This document shows, in pieces, positions 1 to 7,854 of a stretch of 64,000 nucleotides of DNA. The first letter of the stretch is position 1. Every line of letters starts with the position of its first letter. Origin of the DNA: Xanthobacter autotrophicus (lineage in GTDB: Bacteria; Pseudomonadota; Alphaproteobacteria; Rhizobiales; Xanthobacteraceae); assembly GCF_043194295.1 (NCBI RefSeq), contig NZ_JBAFVK010000017.1. One strand, given 5' to 3'. Made by a program: the position numbers and the translations under genes. Under the pieces are notes generated by a model. The model had not been told where the DNA came from, did no database searches, and saw nothing but the letters and a program-made list of their open reading frames with translations.

Positions 1-252
1 GGCGGGCGCAATTTCATGACCCGCATGAAGGCTTCAGGGTACAACGCCTCCAAGGCGGTGGAGAATGTGGGCGCGGGCTATCACACCCTCGCTGAAGCCT
101 TCTCCGGCTGGCGCGATTCCCCATCCCACAACAAGAACATGCTGGAGCCGGGGGTGAGCCGCATGGGCATCGCCACGGCCAATGCGCCCAATTCCAAGTA
201 CAAGGTCTATTGGGCGCTGGTGCTGGCCGAGCCGGACAAGAGCGCGCGGTGA
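1..252 (+). CDS. CAP/SCP-domain secreted protein, 3' end only
   Basis: The window starts inside this gene: 83 codons in frame 1 lead to a TGA at 250-252. The visible piece carries the C-terminal half of a CAP (SCP/PR-1-like, cysteine-rich secretory) domain. It includes a stretch reading GWRDSPSHNKNML followed by a Gly-Ile/Ala strand and a final YWALVLAEP strand, which is how bacterial CAP domains end. The His in the SPSHNKN segment corresponds to a conserved cavity histidine of the family. Such proteins are usually exported, but the signal peptide would lie outside the window. The biochemical role of bacterial CAP proteins is mostly unknown. The gene is complete at its 3' end and looks intact. 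Confidence 0.8.
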   Translation, partial: GGRNFMTRMKASGYNASKAVENVGAGYHTLAEAFSGWRDSPSHNKNMLEPGVSRMGIATANAPNSKYKVYWALVLAEPDKSAR

Positions 253-371
253 CCTGAAGTTCTCGGCCCGGGCCGGCGCATCCGGGGCCGGCAAAAGACC
301 CCTTGCACCTCGCAGGCGCGAAGCTGTAGCGTGCGCCGCAACATTGCGGGGGCAGAAGGGTCGGCCGGGTT

Positions 372-1970
372 ATGCTGGCGCACACGAGTGAATATGAGCG
401 CCGGCGCCGGGCGTTCTCCTGGGACATTCCGCGCCGTTACAACATGGCGGTCCATGCCTGCGACGGCATCGCCGCCCGCGCGCCCGATCGGCCTGCACTG
501 TTCCTGCCCCATGGCGCCGGCTTCCGCCCGGTCTCCTACGGTGCGCTGGCTGCGGCCTCCAACCGGCTGGCCCACGCCCTGCTGGCCCACGGCATCGGCC
601 GGGGCGACCGGGTGGCGATCCTGCTGCCCCAGTCGCTGGATGTGCTGGTCACCCATCTCGCCGTCTACAAGATGGGCGCCATCGCGGTGCCGCTGGCCGG
701 CGCCTTCGGGGTGGACGCCATCGCCTATCGCCTCGCCGATTCCGGTGCCAAGGCCCTCGTCACCGACGATGCCGGCCTTGCCAAGGTGGTGGAGCGGCCG
801 GAGGCGCTGGGACTCCTCATCAATGTGGACGGGGCGCGGGCGGGGGTGCTCGACTTCAATGCCCTGCTGGACGCCGCCTCGGACCGGCCGCTTGCGATCA
901 CTTCCGGCCCGGACGATCCGGCGCTGATGATCTACACCTCCGGCACCACCGGCCAGCCCAAGGGCGCGCTGCACGGCCACCGGGTGCTCTTGCCCCATGT
1001 GAGCGGCGTCACCTTCACCCATGACGGCATCGGCCAGGCGGGCGACCGCATGTGGACCCCCTCCGACTGGGCCTGGGCCGGCGGGCTGCTGAACACCATC
1101 CTGCCGGCGCTGGCGCTGGGGGTGCCGGTGGTGGCGCAGCCGCGCGGCAAGTTCGACCCCGAGGCCGCTTTCGATCTGATCCGGCGGGCGCAGGTGCGCA
1201 ACGTCTTCATCCCGCCCACCGCGCTCAAGATGATGCGCGCCGTGCCGGACCCCAAGGCCCGCTTCAGCTTCGACCTGCGCACCGTGGGCTCGGCGGGCGA
1301 GGCGCTGGGGGCGGAGACCTTCGAATGGGGCCGGCAGGCCCTCGGGGTGCCGGTGAACGAGTTCTACGGCCAGACCGAATGCAATTACGTCATCGGCTCC
1401 TCGGCCGTCCTGGGCGTGGCCAAGGCCGGGGCCACCGGCAAGGCGGTGCCGGGCCACGAGGTGGCGGTGCTGGGCGAGGACGGCACGGTGCTGCCCCCCG
1501 GCCAGATGGGGCAGATCGCCGTGCGCGCGCCCGACCCGGTCATGTTCCTTGAATACTGGAACCGGCCCGACGCCACGCAGGAGAAGGTGCGCGACGGCTG
1601 GCTCATCACCGGGGATCTCGCGACCCTGGACGAGGAGGGCTATTTCCACTTCCTCGGCCGCGACGACGACGTGATCACCTCCGCCGGCTATCGCATCGGC
1701 CCGGCGGAGATCGAGGATGTGCTGCTGCGCCATCCGGCGGTGTCCATCGCCGCCGCGGTGGGCAAGAAGGACCCGCTGCGCACCGAGATCGTCAAAGCGG
1801 TGATCGTGCTGATGCCGGGCATCACGCCCTCGGCGGCGCTGGAAGATGACATCCGCGCCTTCGTGCGCACCCGCCTTGCGACCTATGAATATCCCCGCGC
1901 GTTCGAGTTCGTGGACGAGCTGCCCCTGACCACCACCGGCAAGGTCATCCGCCGCCTGCTCAGGGACTGA
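372..1970 (+). CDS. AMP-forming acyl-CoA synthetase
   Basis: This 532-aa ANL-superfamily adenylate-forming enzyme should convert a carboxylic acid, ATP and CoA into acyl-CoA, AMP and PPi in the cytoplasm. The P-loop motif YTSGTTGQPKG lies near residue 187. A WTPSDWAWAGG segment, the A5 motif (EFYGQTE), the GWLITGDLA motif, the hinge region and the terminal catalytic-lysine motif TTTGKVIRR are all present in order. The N-terminus (a short arginine-rich stretch, FSWDIPRRYN, then ACDGIAA) matches medium-chain/acetyl-CoA-synthetase-like members often annotated as AcsM or AMP-dependent synthetase, so the ATG at 372 is taken as start. Length is normal for the family. It stands alone. The acyl-CoA dehydrogenase and TetR genes a few kb downstream suggest a fatty- or branched-acid role, which is inference. 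Confidence 0.88.
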   Translation: MLAHTSEYERRRRAFSWDIPRRYNMAVHACDGIAARAPDRPALFLPHGAGFRPVSYGALAAASNRLAHALLAHGIGRGDRVAILLPQSLDVLVTHLAVYKMGAIAVPLAGAFGVDAIAYRLADSGAKALVTDDAGLAKVVERPEALGLLINVDGARAGVLDFNALLDAASDRPLAITSGPDDPALMIYTSGTTGQPKGALHGHRVLLPHVSGVTFTHDGIGQAGDRMWTPSDWAWAGGLLNTILPALALGVPVVAQPRGKFDPEAAFDLIRRAQVRNVFIPPTALKMMRAVPDPKARFSFDLRTVGSAGEALGAETFEWGRQALGVPVNEFYGQTECNYVIGSSAVLGVAKAGATGKAVPGHEVAVLGEDGTVLPPGQMGQIAVRAPDPVMFLEYWNRPDATQEKVRDGWLITGDLATLDEEGYFHFLGRDDDVITSAGYRIGPAEIEDVLLRHPAVSIAAAVGKKDPLRTEIVKAVIVLMPGITPSAALEDDIRAFVRTRLATYEYPRAFEFVDELPLTTTGKVIRRLLRD

Positions 1971-2010
1971 CGGGCGCCCGGCCTTCACTTCTAGACATTC
2001 ACATCGCCCC

Positions 2011-2029
2011 GCCTGCGCTTGGCGCAGGC
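2011..2029 (+). terminator. possible stem-loop after the acyl-CoA synthetase
   Basis: GCCTGCGC and GCGCAGGC form a perfect 8-bp stem with a 3-base loop about 40 bases after the stop codon. No T-run follows, so it is at best a weak intrinsic terminator or an mRNA 3'-end stabiliser. Confidence 0.4.
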
Positions 2030-2130
2030 CGCCCCTCGGTGCTGCCCACCATTTCGGCTTGCCCGCAGGGCGCGTGCGCCTACACTGAAGTCTTTCCAGC
2101 TTCATCCCTTTTCATTCGACGGATACTGTC

Positions 2131-2373
2131 ATGCATAACAAGAGGCTCGAAGCCTTGCGCGCCAATCCCGGCGGGGAGTGGCGGCCCGCCGACATCGAGA
2201 TCACCGCATCCCAGTATGCGATGAAGTTCCGCAAGGTGACGGGGACCCATGTGGTCTTCACCCATCCCTCGGTGCCCGATTGCGTCGCCGTGCCCATGAA
2301 GCAGAAGATTCGCGCCGTCCATGTGAAGGCGTTCGTCGCCATGGTGGACCGCATGGACGCGCTGGACCGATGA
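2131..2373 (+). CDS. HicA-like mRNA interferase toxin
   Basis: The 80-aa protein contains the HicA signature: a GTH motif (His40) followed by VVFTHP and then VAVPMKQ. This matches the double-stranded-RNA-binding-like toxin fold, in which the His of the GSH motif is catalytic. The N-terminus is about 15 residues longer than in minimal HicA proteins. The stop codon overlaps the ATG of the next gene (ATGA), and that gene is HicB-like, which strongly supports the assignment as a type II toxin-antitoxin module in toxin-first order. HicA proteins cleave mRNA and tmRNA in the absence of the antitoxin. No dyad operator is obvious upstream. Whether the toxin is active is unknown. Confidence 0.72.
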   Translation: MHNKRLEALRANPGGEWRPADIEITASQYAMKFRKVTGTHVVFTHPSVPDCVAVPMKQKIRAVHVKAFVAMVDRMDALDR

Positions 2374-2603
2374 GCGCCCCCCTTCCCCCCGGCATTGAAG
2401 CCTATCCCGTCACCGTCGCGCCCATCCCACCCGAGGAGGGCGGGGGCTTCGTGGCAAGCTTTCCGGATGTGCCGGGCTGCCACGGCGTCGGCGAGACCGA
2501 AGAAGCGGCCCTGGCCGACGGGCGTCAGGCCCTGTTCGCCTGCATCGACGCCCTGAAGGCTGCCGATCGCACCCCGCCCGAGCCCGGTTCGGCGAAGGCG
2601 TGA
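2370..2603 (+). CDS. HicB-like antitoxin, short form
   Basis: The 77-aa product has the HicB N-terminal partial RNase H-like fold: a YPVTVAPIPPEEGGGFVASF strand-loop-strand, then DVPGCHGVGETEEAALADG and an amphipathic helix. It lacks the C-terminal HTH or ribbon-helix-helix DNA-binding domain of longer HicB antitoxins, ending in a Pro-rich tail. The start ATG at 2370 overlaps the toxin stop by 4 bases, so the pair is translationally coupled. In established HicAB systems HicB neutralises HicA by direct binding. Autoregulation by this short form would need another DNA-binding protein. No other gene nearby seems linked. Confidence 0.7.
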   Translation: MSAPLPPGIEAYPVTVAPIPPEEGGGFVASFPDVPGCHGVGETEEAALADGRQALFACIDALKAADRTPPEPGSAKA

Positions 2604-2667
2604 GGCGGTGGCCGCCGCACGCCTGATAACACGTGCAGGACCAAAATCGTGTGGGGGAACCCGCCCG

Positions 2668-3003
2668 TCAGCGCCCGCCGCCGCGCGCCTTCTCCTCCAG
2701 ATAGGACGAGACGGTGTCGAGCAGGCGGATGGCGCCGGGCAATTGGGCGTGGGCCTCGCCCTGGGCTTCGGTTTCCGGCTCCAGGGTGCGCCACCACACG
2801 ATGAACCGGCGCATCAGCGCGCGGCCGGGAATGGCCTCGAACGGCATGCCGGTAAAACCTTGCGTGCCGAAGGCGGCTTCCACCTGCCGGAGGCATCCCT
2901 CGATATAGGCGCGGTCGTCGGCGTCGAGGGTGTAGGGCCCCTCCGGGGCGCGCCGCTCCATGCGCACCTCGCTGAGTTCGGGAATGTAGTCGGTCTTGAC
3001 CAA
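2668..3003 (-). CDS. hypothetical protein
   Basis: This unrecognised protein of about 111 aa is read from a TTG at 3003, placed 7 bases after an AGAGGT ribosome-binding sequence. An internal ATG would remove 14 residues. The frame stays open upstream into the antisense of later genes, but that part has the composition of a shadow. The protein is soluble and mixed in charge, with predicted helices such as DADDRAYIEGCLRQVEAAFG, a WWRTLEPE segment and a helical C-terminus. No enzyme motif is visible. It is convergent with the hicAB pair and divergent from the next plus-strand gene. Confidence 0.55.
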   Translation of the reverse strand: MVKTDYIPELSEVRMERRAPEGPYTLDADDRAYIEGCLRQVEAAFGTQGFTGMPFEAIPGRALMRRFIVWWRTLEPETEAQGEAHAQLPGAIRLLDTVSSYLEEKARGGGR

Positions 3004-3119
3004 GATGTGACCTCTCGCCCGCCCCGCGCAGGGGGTGGTCCGCTTGAAGCAGGAACGGTGCCAATAGATGCGCTTCGGGCGGTTTCGGCGCCATCGGGGG
3101 GCTTCAAGGGCCGACCCGC

Positions 3120-3602
3120 ATGAGCGCCTCGGACCCGCCCACGCGTCCCGATCTAGCCGCCGCGCCGTCCCATGACGCAGCTGTGGCCGTCCACGCCGTT
3201 CCGGCCGTGGCGCTGGCCCATGGTTTCCGCATGCTGGTGCTGCGCGAACTGGCCGACGGTGACGGCCCGGCGGGCTTCGCAGTGATCGAGCAGGCGCTGG
3301 TGCGGCCGCCGCCCCGGACCATTCGGCATGGGGTCGCCTTCGCCCTCGCGTTTCGCCCCGAGGTGGTGGCGTTCCTGAGCTTCCATCTCGGCCGTCCGGG
3401 GGCGCGGGGGCCCGATGGCCTGCCCCGGCGCAACCCGCGCTGGCCGGCTCTGTCATGGCATCGGGCCGAGCGCGTCTGGCCCGATGGCGCCCACAGCATC
3501 GAGTGGAGCGCCGACATCCTGTTCGCGCAGGAGGACGACCGCGCCGCCTTCGCCCGCCAGTTCCATGCCGCGCTCGCCGGCGGACGATGCGACGCGGCCT
3601 GA
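3120..3602 (+). CDS. hypothetical protein
   Basis: This 160-aa protein of unknown function has no recognisable catalytic motif, signal peptide or membrane helix. After a variable Ala/Pro-rich N-terminus come strand-rich segments with conserved-looking hydrophobic cores (FRMLVLRELADGDG, FALAFRPEVVAFLSFHLG) and a C-terminal WSADILFAQEDDRAAFARQF segment. Codon use is typical of the neighbourhood. The ATG at 3120 is the first in frame. It diverges from the hypothetical gene on the minus strand and precedes the SRPBCC gene by 73 bases. Confidence 0.6.
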   Translation: MSASDPPTRPDLAAAPSHDAAVAVHAVPAVALAHGFRMLVLRELADGDGPAGFAVIEQALVRPPPRTIRHGVAFALAFRPEVVAFLSFHLGRPGARGPDGLPRRNPRWPALSWHRAERVWPDGAHSIEWSADILFAQEDDRAAFARQFHAALAGGRCDAA

Positions 3603-3675
3603 GGCCCGCTTCTTGCTTCCTCGCTCCCTGCGCTACGTTTTTTGCTTGTTCGCCTTTTTTTGGGGAGTTTCGCCC

Positions 3676-4146
3676 ATGTCGGATGTCGTCGAGACCCGCT
3701 CCATCGTGACCGAAGCCGAGTTCGAGTATCCGGTGGACATTGTCTGGCGGGCCATCACCGATTCCGAATGGCTGGCCGTCTGGTTCTTTCCCAACGACAT
3801 CCAGCCCCTGGAGGGCCACCGCTTCACCATCTGGGGCCGGCCCATCGAGCGTTGGGACGGCGAGTTCCAGTGCCAGGTGAAGACCGCCGTGCCCGAGCGC
3901 GAGCTGTCGTTCAGCTGGAAGGGCGGGCACGAGGAGCTGAAGGGCTTCGGCCATTACATCGACACGCTGGTGACGTGGACCCTCACGCCCACCGCGAGCG
4001 GCGGCACCCATTTCCGCTTCGTTCATGACGGCTTCAGCACCGCCGCCACCTCGGACGGGGTGTTCGACGTGATGAACAAGGGTTCCCAGAGCGTGCTGCG
4101 CACCCTGACCCGCCGCCTGCCGGACCTCATCCAGCACGGCGCCTGA
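3676..4146 (+). CDS. SRPBCC (START-like/AHSA1) domain protein
   Basis: A single SRPBCC fold of 156 aa fills the protein. It shows the typical N-terminal strand and helix (EFEYPVDIVWRAITDSEWLAVWFF), a WGRPIERWDGEFQCQV sheet segment, and the long C-terminal helix after GGTHFRFVHDGF. Members of the AHSA1 subgroup bind hydrophobic ligands or act as chaperone cofactors, but the ligand here cannot be read from sequence. The ATG at 3676 is preceded by a T-rich stretch and a GGGGAG ribosome-binding site. An upstream in-frame extension to 3415 overlaps the preceding gene and was not used. Confidence 0.75.
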   Translation: MSDVVETRSIVTEAEFEYPVDIVWRAITDSEWLAVWFFPNDIQPLEGHRFTIWGRPIERWDGEFQCQVKTAVPERELSFSWKGGHEELKGFGHYIDTLVTWTLTPTASGGTHFRFVHDGFSTAATSDGVFDVMNKGSQSVLRTLTRRLPDLIQHGA

Positions 4147-4260
4147 GGGCACGAAAGCCGCCGTGCGCATGCGAAAGACGGGAACCTGTCGGCGAAGGCC
4201 GCGTTAACTCTCCGGTTGCCATGACGCGCCCCGACGGCGCCTGGCATTTGGGAGATCACG

Positions 4261-4479
4261 ATGGGACGCAGCCTTCCGCCGACCGATCCGTTTTCCCTGC
4301 GCATCGTCATCGGCGATGCGGAGATGCAGGCTTCCAGCATCGACGACGTGGTGCGCTTCCTGCGCCAGCAGGAGGCGGACGATTTCGCCGACCTGCTCAT
4401 GACCCTGCCGAGCGATGGCGCGCCGCCGTCGTTGAGCGATGTCTGCGCCCGCATGGAAGCGCTCTGCGCCATGGTCTGA
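4261..4479 (+). CDS. small hypothetical protein
   Basis: This 72-aa acidic protein of unknown function starts at an ATG with a GGGAG ribosome-binding sequence 7 bases upstream. It reads as a short strand (FSLRIVIGD), then SSIDDVVRFLRQQEADDFADLL and a C-terminal helix. No membrane segment is seen. This resembles small DUF982-like proteins of rhizobia, but I cannot confirm membership. It lies just upstream of a TetR gene on the same strand. Confidence 0.6.
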   Translation: MGRSLPPTDPFSLRIVIGDAEMQASSIDDVVRFLRQQEADDFADLLMTLPSDGAPPSLSDVCARMEALCAMV

Positions 4480-4606
4480 AAGGCGCGCGCGACCTCTGCG
4501 CGCTTGACTTTCCGCATCCGCGCCGCAGTCTTCCCCCTTTCAAATTCGGGGGTTGAGGGTGGGTGCAGACCAGAGGGCCGAGGCCGGCGAGACCCAAGCG
4601 CCGGGA

Positions 4607-5296
4607 ATGCACGCGCCCGGACCTGATGCGCCTGAAGCTCATTCCCTGGAAGCCCTTTCGGCGCGCATCCACGCGCGCCACCGCGACCTCATCAAGGTGC
4701 AGAAGCCTCATGTCGCGGTGGCCAACCTCGCGCGCATCATCGATGCGGCGCTGAAGCTGTCCAACCGCCACGGCTTCCATGCCATGACCCTGCGCCAGCT
4801 GGCCGCCGAATCCGGCCTCAGCATGGGCGGCCTCTATTCCTATCTGGACAGCAAGGACACGCTGCTGCTGATGATCCTGGGCGAGGTCTCCCACGCTGTG
4901 GACACCGCATTGGGCCGTGTGCCGGAGGCGGTGCGCGCCGACCCGGCGGCGCACCTCAACTGGCTCATCGCTGCGCACGTCCAGCTGTCCGAGGCCATGC
5001 ACGCCTGGTTCGTGTTCGCCTATATGGAGGCGAAGGCCTTCCCGCCCGAGGCGCGCAAGCGCGCCATCGACAGCGAGCGGCTGACCGAGCGCATGTTCGC
5101 GGACGTGATCGCCGAAGGGGTGCGGCAGGGCGTGTTTGCCGTCGAGGATCCGCTGTTTGCCGCCACCCTCATCAAGCCCTTGCTTCAGGATTGGTACGTG
5201 AAGCGCAGCAAGTATCGCGAGCGCGGTATCGATGCACAGACCTATGCGGCGCAGGTCACGCGCTTCGTGGAGGGCGCGCTCGCGGTGCGCAAGTGA
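4607..5296 (+). CDS. TetR/AcrR-family transcriptional regulator
   Basis: This 229-aa dimeric repressor-type protein has a TetR_N helix-turn-helix around residues 40-85 (IDAALKLSNRHGFHAMTLRQ, then LAAESGLSMGGLYSYLDSKD) and an all-helical ligand-binding C-terminus. The ATG at 4607 is preferred. A TTG at 4553 would add 18 low-complexity residues. The gene is convergent with the acyl-CoA dehydrogenase/phosphotransferase operon and separated from it by a strong palindrome. Proteins of this class often control fatty-acyl catabolism, and the 14-bp palindrome in front of the dehydrogenase (7669-7682) is a candidate target. That link is inference. Confidence 0.85.
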   Translation: MHAPGPDAPEAHSLEALSARIHARHRDLIKVQKPHVAVANLARIIDAALKLSNRHGFHAMTLRQLAAESGLSMGGLYSYLDSKDTLLLMILGEVSHAVDTALGRVPEAVRADPAAHLNWLIAAHVQLSEAMHAWFVFAYMEAKAFPPEARKRAIDSERLTERMFADVIAEGVRQGVFAVEDPLFAATLIKPLLQDWYVKRSKYRERGIDAQTYAAQVTRFVEGALAVRK

Positions 5297-5308
5297 GCGA
5301 ACTTAGCC

Positions 5309-5350
5309 AAAGCATCGCGCGCTTGACTTAAGTCAGGCGCGCGATGCTTT
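5309..5350. terminator. 42-bp near-perfect palindrome, bidirectional terminator candidate
   Basis: Two 21-base arms (5309-5329 and 5330-5350) are reverse complements with one mismatch and no intervening loop, running from AAAGCATCGCGCGC to its mirror. It sits exactly between the convergent TetR gene and phosphotransferase gene, with AAA on one side and TTT on the other, as expected for a bidirectional intrinsic terminator. Confidence 0.7.
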
Positions 5351-5392
5351 GAGAGTACCCTTGGCAGCGGCCGAAGACCGAGGCCGATGGTA

Positions 5393-6427
5393 TTAAGTAA
5401 ACTCCGCCGCGCGCTGGGCGAAGGCTGCGGCGAGCGCGCCGGTTTCCGCCGCGCCCTCCGCTGCCGCATTGCCGGCCTTGGCCCGCGCTGCAATGCCCTC
5501 GAAGATCACCGCCCAGCGGAACAGGGCGAACGCCATGTGAAAGTCGGTGAGCGTCAGGCCATGGGTCGCCGCCGCCTCATATTGCGCCACGAAATCGGCG
5601 CGGGTCGGGATGTCCAGCGCGTCGAGGTCCAGCCCGGCGATGCCGCCATACTCCTCAGGGCGCGATACCCAGGCCATGGCGCAATGGGCAAGGTCCGCCA
5701 GCGGATGGCCGAGGGTGGACAATTCCCAGTCCAGCACCGCCACCACCTCGGGGCGGGTGGGATGGAACATGAGATTGCCCATGCGATAGTCGCCATGGGC
5801 GATGCGGGTGGTGTCGTCCGCCGGCACATGGGCCGGCAGCCAGGCGACCAGCCGGTCGATATTGGCGTCCTCGCGGGTCTTGGACAGCTCCCACTGGCGG
5901 GTCCAGCGGGCGATCTGGCGGCCGAAATAATTGCCCGGACGGCCGAAATCGGCGAGGCCGGCGGCGGTAAAGTCCACGTTGTGGAGCGCGGCAAGCGTCT
6001 GCGCCATGGCGGCATACATGGCGCCGCGCTCGGCGGGCGAGACGCCGGGCAGGGTGCAGTCGTGGAACACGCGCCCCTCCACCTTGTCCATCACATAGAA
6101 CAAGGTGCCGATGACGGACTTGTCCTCGCACAGCAGCAGCGCGGGGGGCACCGGCACCGGCGTGTCGGCCAGAGCGCGCATGATGCGGAATTCCCGGTCC
6201 ACCGCATGGGCGGAGGGCAGAAGCTCTCCCGGCGGCTGCTTGCGCAGCACCAGCGCGCGGTTGGCATAGGTGACGAAGAAGGTGGGGTTGGACTGACCCC
6301 CCGAAATGGGCTGGAGCTGCGGTGCGCCTTCGAGCCCGCCGATGTGCGCCTTCAGATGGGCATCGAGGGCCGCCACGTCGAAGCCGTAGGCGCTGACGCC
6401 GGAAGTGCTGGAGTCGTGCGTGCTCAT
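5393..6427 (-). CDS. APH-like phosphotransferase (ACAD10/11 N-terminal type)
   Basis: This 344-aa kinase-fold protein has the aminoglycoside-phosphotransferase/choline-kinase signature. A Brenner-type catalytic loop AHGDYRMGNLMFHP supplies Asp and Asn, followed by a metal-binding VLDWELSTLGHP. The N-lobe begins SGGQSNPTFFV and continues to ALVLRKQPPG, a typical nucleotide-binding start. In mammals the same domain is fused to an acyl-CoA dehydrogenase (ACAD10/11), where it phosphorylates 4-hydroxyacyl-CoA before dehydration. Here the dehydrogenase gene lies directly upstream and overlaps by 4 bases (ATGA), so a similar role in 4-hydroxy-acid catabolism is plausible. The substrate is inferred only from family and context. 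Confidence 0.85.
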   Translation of the reverse strand: MSTHDSSTSGVSAYGFDVAALDAHLKAHIGGLEGAPQLQPISGGQSNPTFFVTYANRALVLRKQPPGELLPSAHAVDREFRIMRALADTPVPVPPALLLCEDKSVIGTLFYVMDKVEGRVFHDCTLPGVSPAERGAMYAAMAQTLAALHNVDFTAAGLADFGRPGNYFGRQIARWTRQWELSKTREDANIDRLVAWLPAHVPADDTTRIAHGDYRMGNLMFHPTRPEVVAVLDWELSTLGHPLADLAHCAMAWVSRPEEYGGIAGLDLDALDIPTRADFVAQYEAAATHGLTLTDFHMAFALFRWAVIFEGIAARAKAGNAAAEGAAETGALAAAFAQRAAEFT

Positions 6428-7638
6428 GCGCCCTCTCCCACCGGCCAGTTCCAGAAGGCGCGTTCCTCCTTCTCCAGGAAGCGGTTCAGCACCATTTCGT
6501 GCACCGCGTCCGCGCCGTCCACGAGGCGCGCCTGACGGGCGTAGCGGTAGATCCACTCCAGCACCGTATCCTTGGAATAGCCGCGCGCGCCATTGATCTG
6601 GATGGCGCTGTCGGCGGCGAGGTGCAGGGTGTTGGCGGCCTTGATCTTGGCCATGGACACCTCCTTGCGGGCCAGTCCGCCGCGATCCAGCTCCCACGCC
6701 GCCTTCATGGTGAGGAGGCGGCTGATCTCGATGTCCATGGCGATGCGGCCCAGCAGGGTCTGCACGCTTTCGCGGTCGGCGAGGCGCACGCCGAAGCCGT
6801 AGCGCACATCCGCATACTCCCGCGCGATCTCGACGCAGCGCATGGCAAGGCCCAGCCAGCGCATGCAATGGGTGAGGCGCGCCGGCCCCAGGCGGATCTG
6901 GGTCACACGCAGGCCCTTGCCTTCGCCCAGCAGCACGTCTTCCGGCGGGATTTCGAGGCCGTCGAACTCCAGTTCGCAATGGCCGCCATGCTCCTCCGGC
7001 CCCATGATGGGGATGCGGCGCACGATGCGCCAGCCCGGCGCGTCGCGGTGGAAGGCGAACGCGGTGAGGCCGGTGCGCGGATCGTCCGAGGTGCGGGCGA
7101 CAAGGATGAGGTGGGCGGCCTCCTCCGCGCCGGTGATGAACCATTTGCGGCCATAGATGCGATAGCTGCCGTTCGGCTGCTTCTCGGCGCGGGTGAGCAT
7201 CATGCCGGGGTCGGAGCCGCCGCCGGGATGGGGCTCGGTCATCACAAAGGCGGAGCGCACCGCGCCGGACGCGATGGGGGCGAGCCACTTGGCCTTCTGC
7301 TCGGGCGTGCCCACGGCCTCCAGCACCATCATGTTGCCGTCGTCGGGGGCGGCGGAATTGAACACCACGGGGCCGAAGATGGAGCGGTTCATTTCCGTGT
7401 AGCACACCGCCATGCCCACCCGGCCGACACCGAGGCCGCCGCTCTCCGGCTTCAGCTGGAGGTTCCACAGGCCCTCGGCCCGCGCCTTCGCCCGCAGCCG
7501 CGCCAGGGGGGCGGGGGCGATGTTCTCATGGGCGTCATAGGCGGCGGGGTCGGCTTCCAGCGGAATGATCTCGCGGTCCACGAATGCGCCGATGCGGCGC
7601 CGCAGGTCTTCGAGGGCAGGAGAGATGGTGAAGTCCAT
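6424..7638 (-). CDS. acyl-CoA dehydrogenase (ACAD10/11-like)
   Basis: This 404-aa FAD enzyme has the usual order: an N-terminal helical domain (MDFTISPALEDLRRRIGAFV), a middle beta domain (FVMTEPHPGGGSDP, then WFITGAEEA) and a C-terminal helical domain with GARGYSKDTVLEWIYR. The tail reading RLVDGADAVHEMVLNRF resembles the ACAD10/11 branch, not short-chain FadE. It should introduce a C2-C3 double bond in an acyl-CoA or handle the phosphorylated 4-hydroxyacyl-CoA made by its partner kinase. The ATG at 7638 has GAGG upstream; a longer frame to 7710 would cross the operator. It is the first gene of a two-gene operon. Confidence 0.9.
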   Translation of the reverse strand: MDFTISPALEDLRRRIGAFVDREIIPLEADPAAYDAHENIAPAPLARLRAKARAEGLWNLQLKPESGGLGVGRVGMAVCYTEMNRSIFGPVVFNSAAPDDGNMMVLEAVGTPEQKAKWLAPIASGAVRSAFVMTEPHPGGGSDPGMMLTRAEKQPNGSYRIYGRKWFITGAEEAAHLILVARTSDDPRTGLTAFAFHRDAPGWRIVRRIPIMGPEEHGGHCELEFDGLEIPPEDVLLGEGKGLRVTQIRLGPARLTHCMRWLGLAMRCVEIAREYADVRYGFGVRLADRESVQTLLGRIAMDIEISRLLTMKAAWELDRGGLARKEVSMAKIKAANTLHLAADSAIQINGARGYSKDTVLEWIYRYARQARLVDGADAVHEMVLNRFLEKEERAFWNWPVGEGA

Positions 7639-7668
7639 GGCGTCCTCGATGGTTGGGCGTAGAAAAAG

Positions 7669-7682
7669 AGCGAGCGCTCGCT
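7669..7682. promoter_or_regulatory. palindromic operator upstream of the acyl-CoA dehydrogenase operon
   Basis: AGCGAGCGCTCGCT is a perfect 14-bp palindrome flanked by A- and T-runs, 31-44 bases before the ATG at 7638. Its size and form suit a TetR-family dimer. The convergent TetR gene at 4607-5296 is the nearest candidate binder. Confidence 0.55.
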
Positions 7683-7854
7683 TTTTATATTCCTGCTGAA
7701 GAAACCGCAAGGGACCGGCATGCGGAGGTGTGAGCGCTGCGCGCGCGGGCGAGAGAGCAGGTGGCGAGGCGTTCGGGATCGCACCGTACCCCCCCTCATC
7801 TCCCGGCGGACGCCCTATATCGACCCTGCCGGTGTCCGCCGGCAGGGGCCTCCG

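Noticed and set aside
207..2105. A 632-codon open frame on the minus strand opposite the acyl-CoA synthetase gene
   Set aside because: Its translation is His/Arg/Gly/Ala-rich low complexity with no family motifs, as expected of GC-rich antisense frames. The plus-strand gene has every expected motif.
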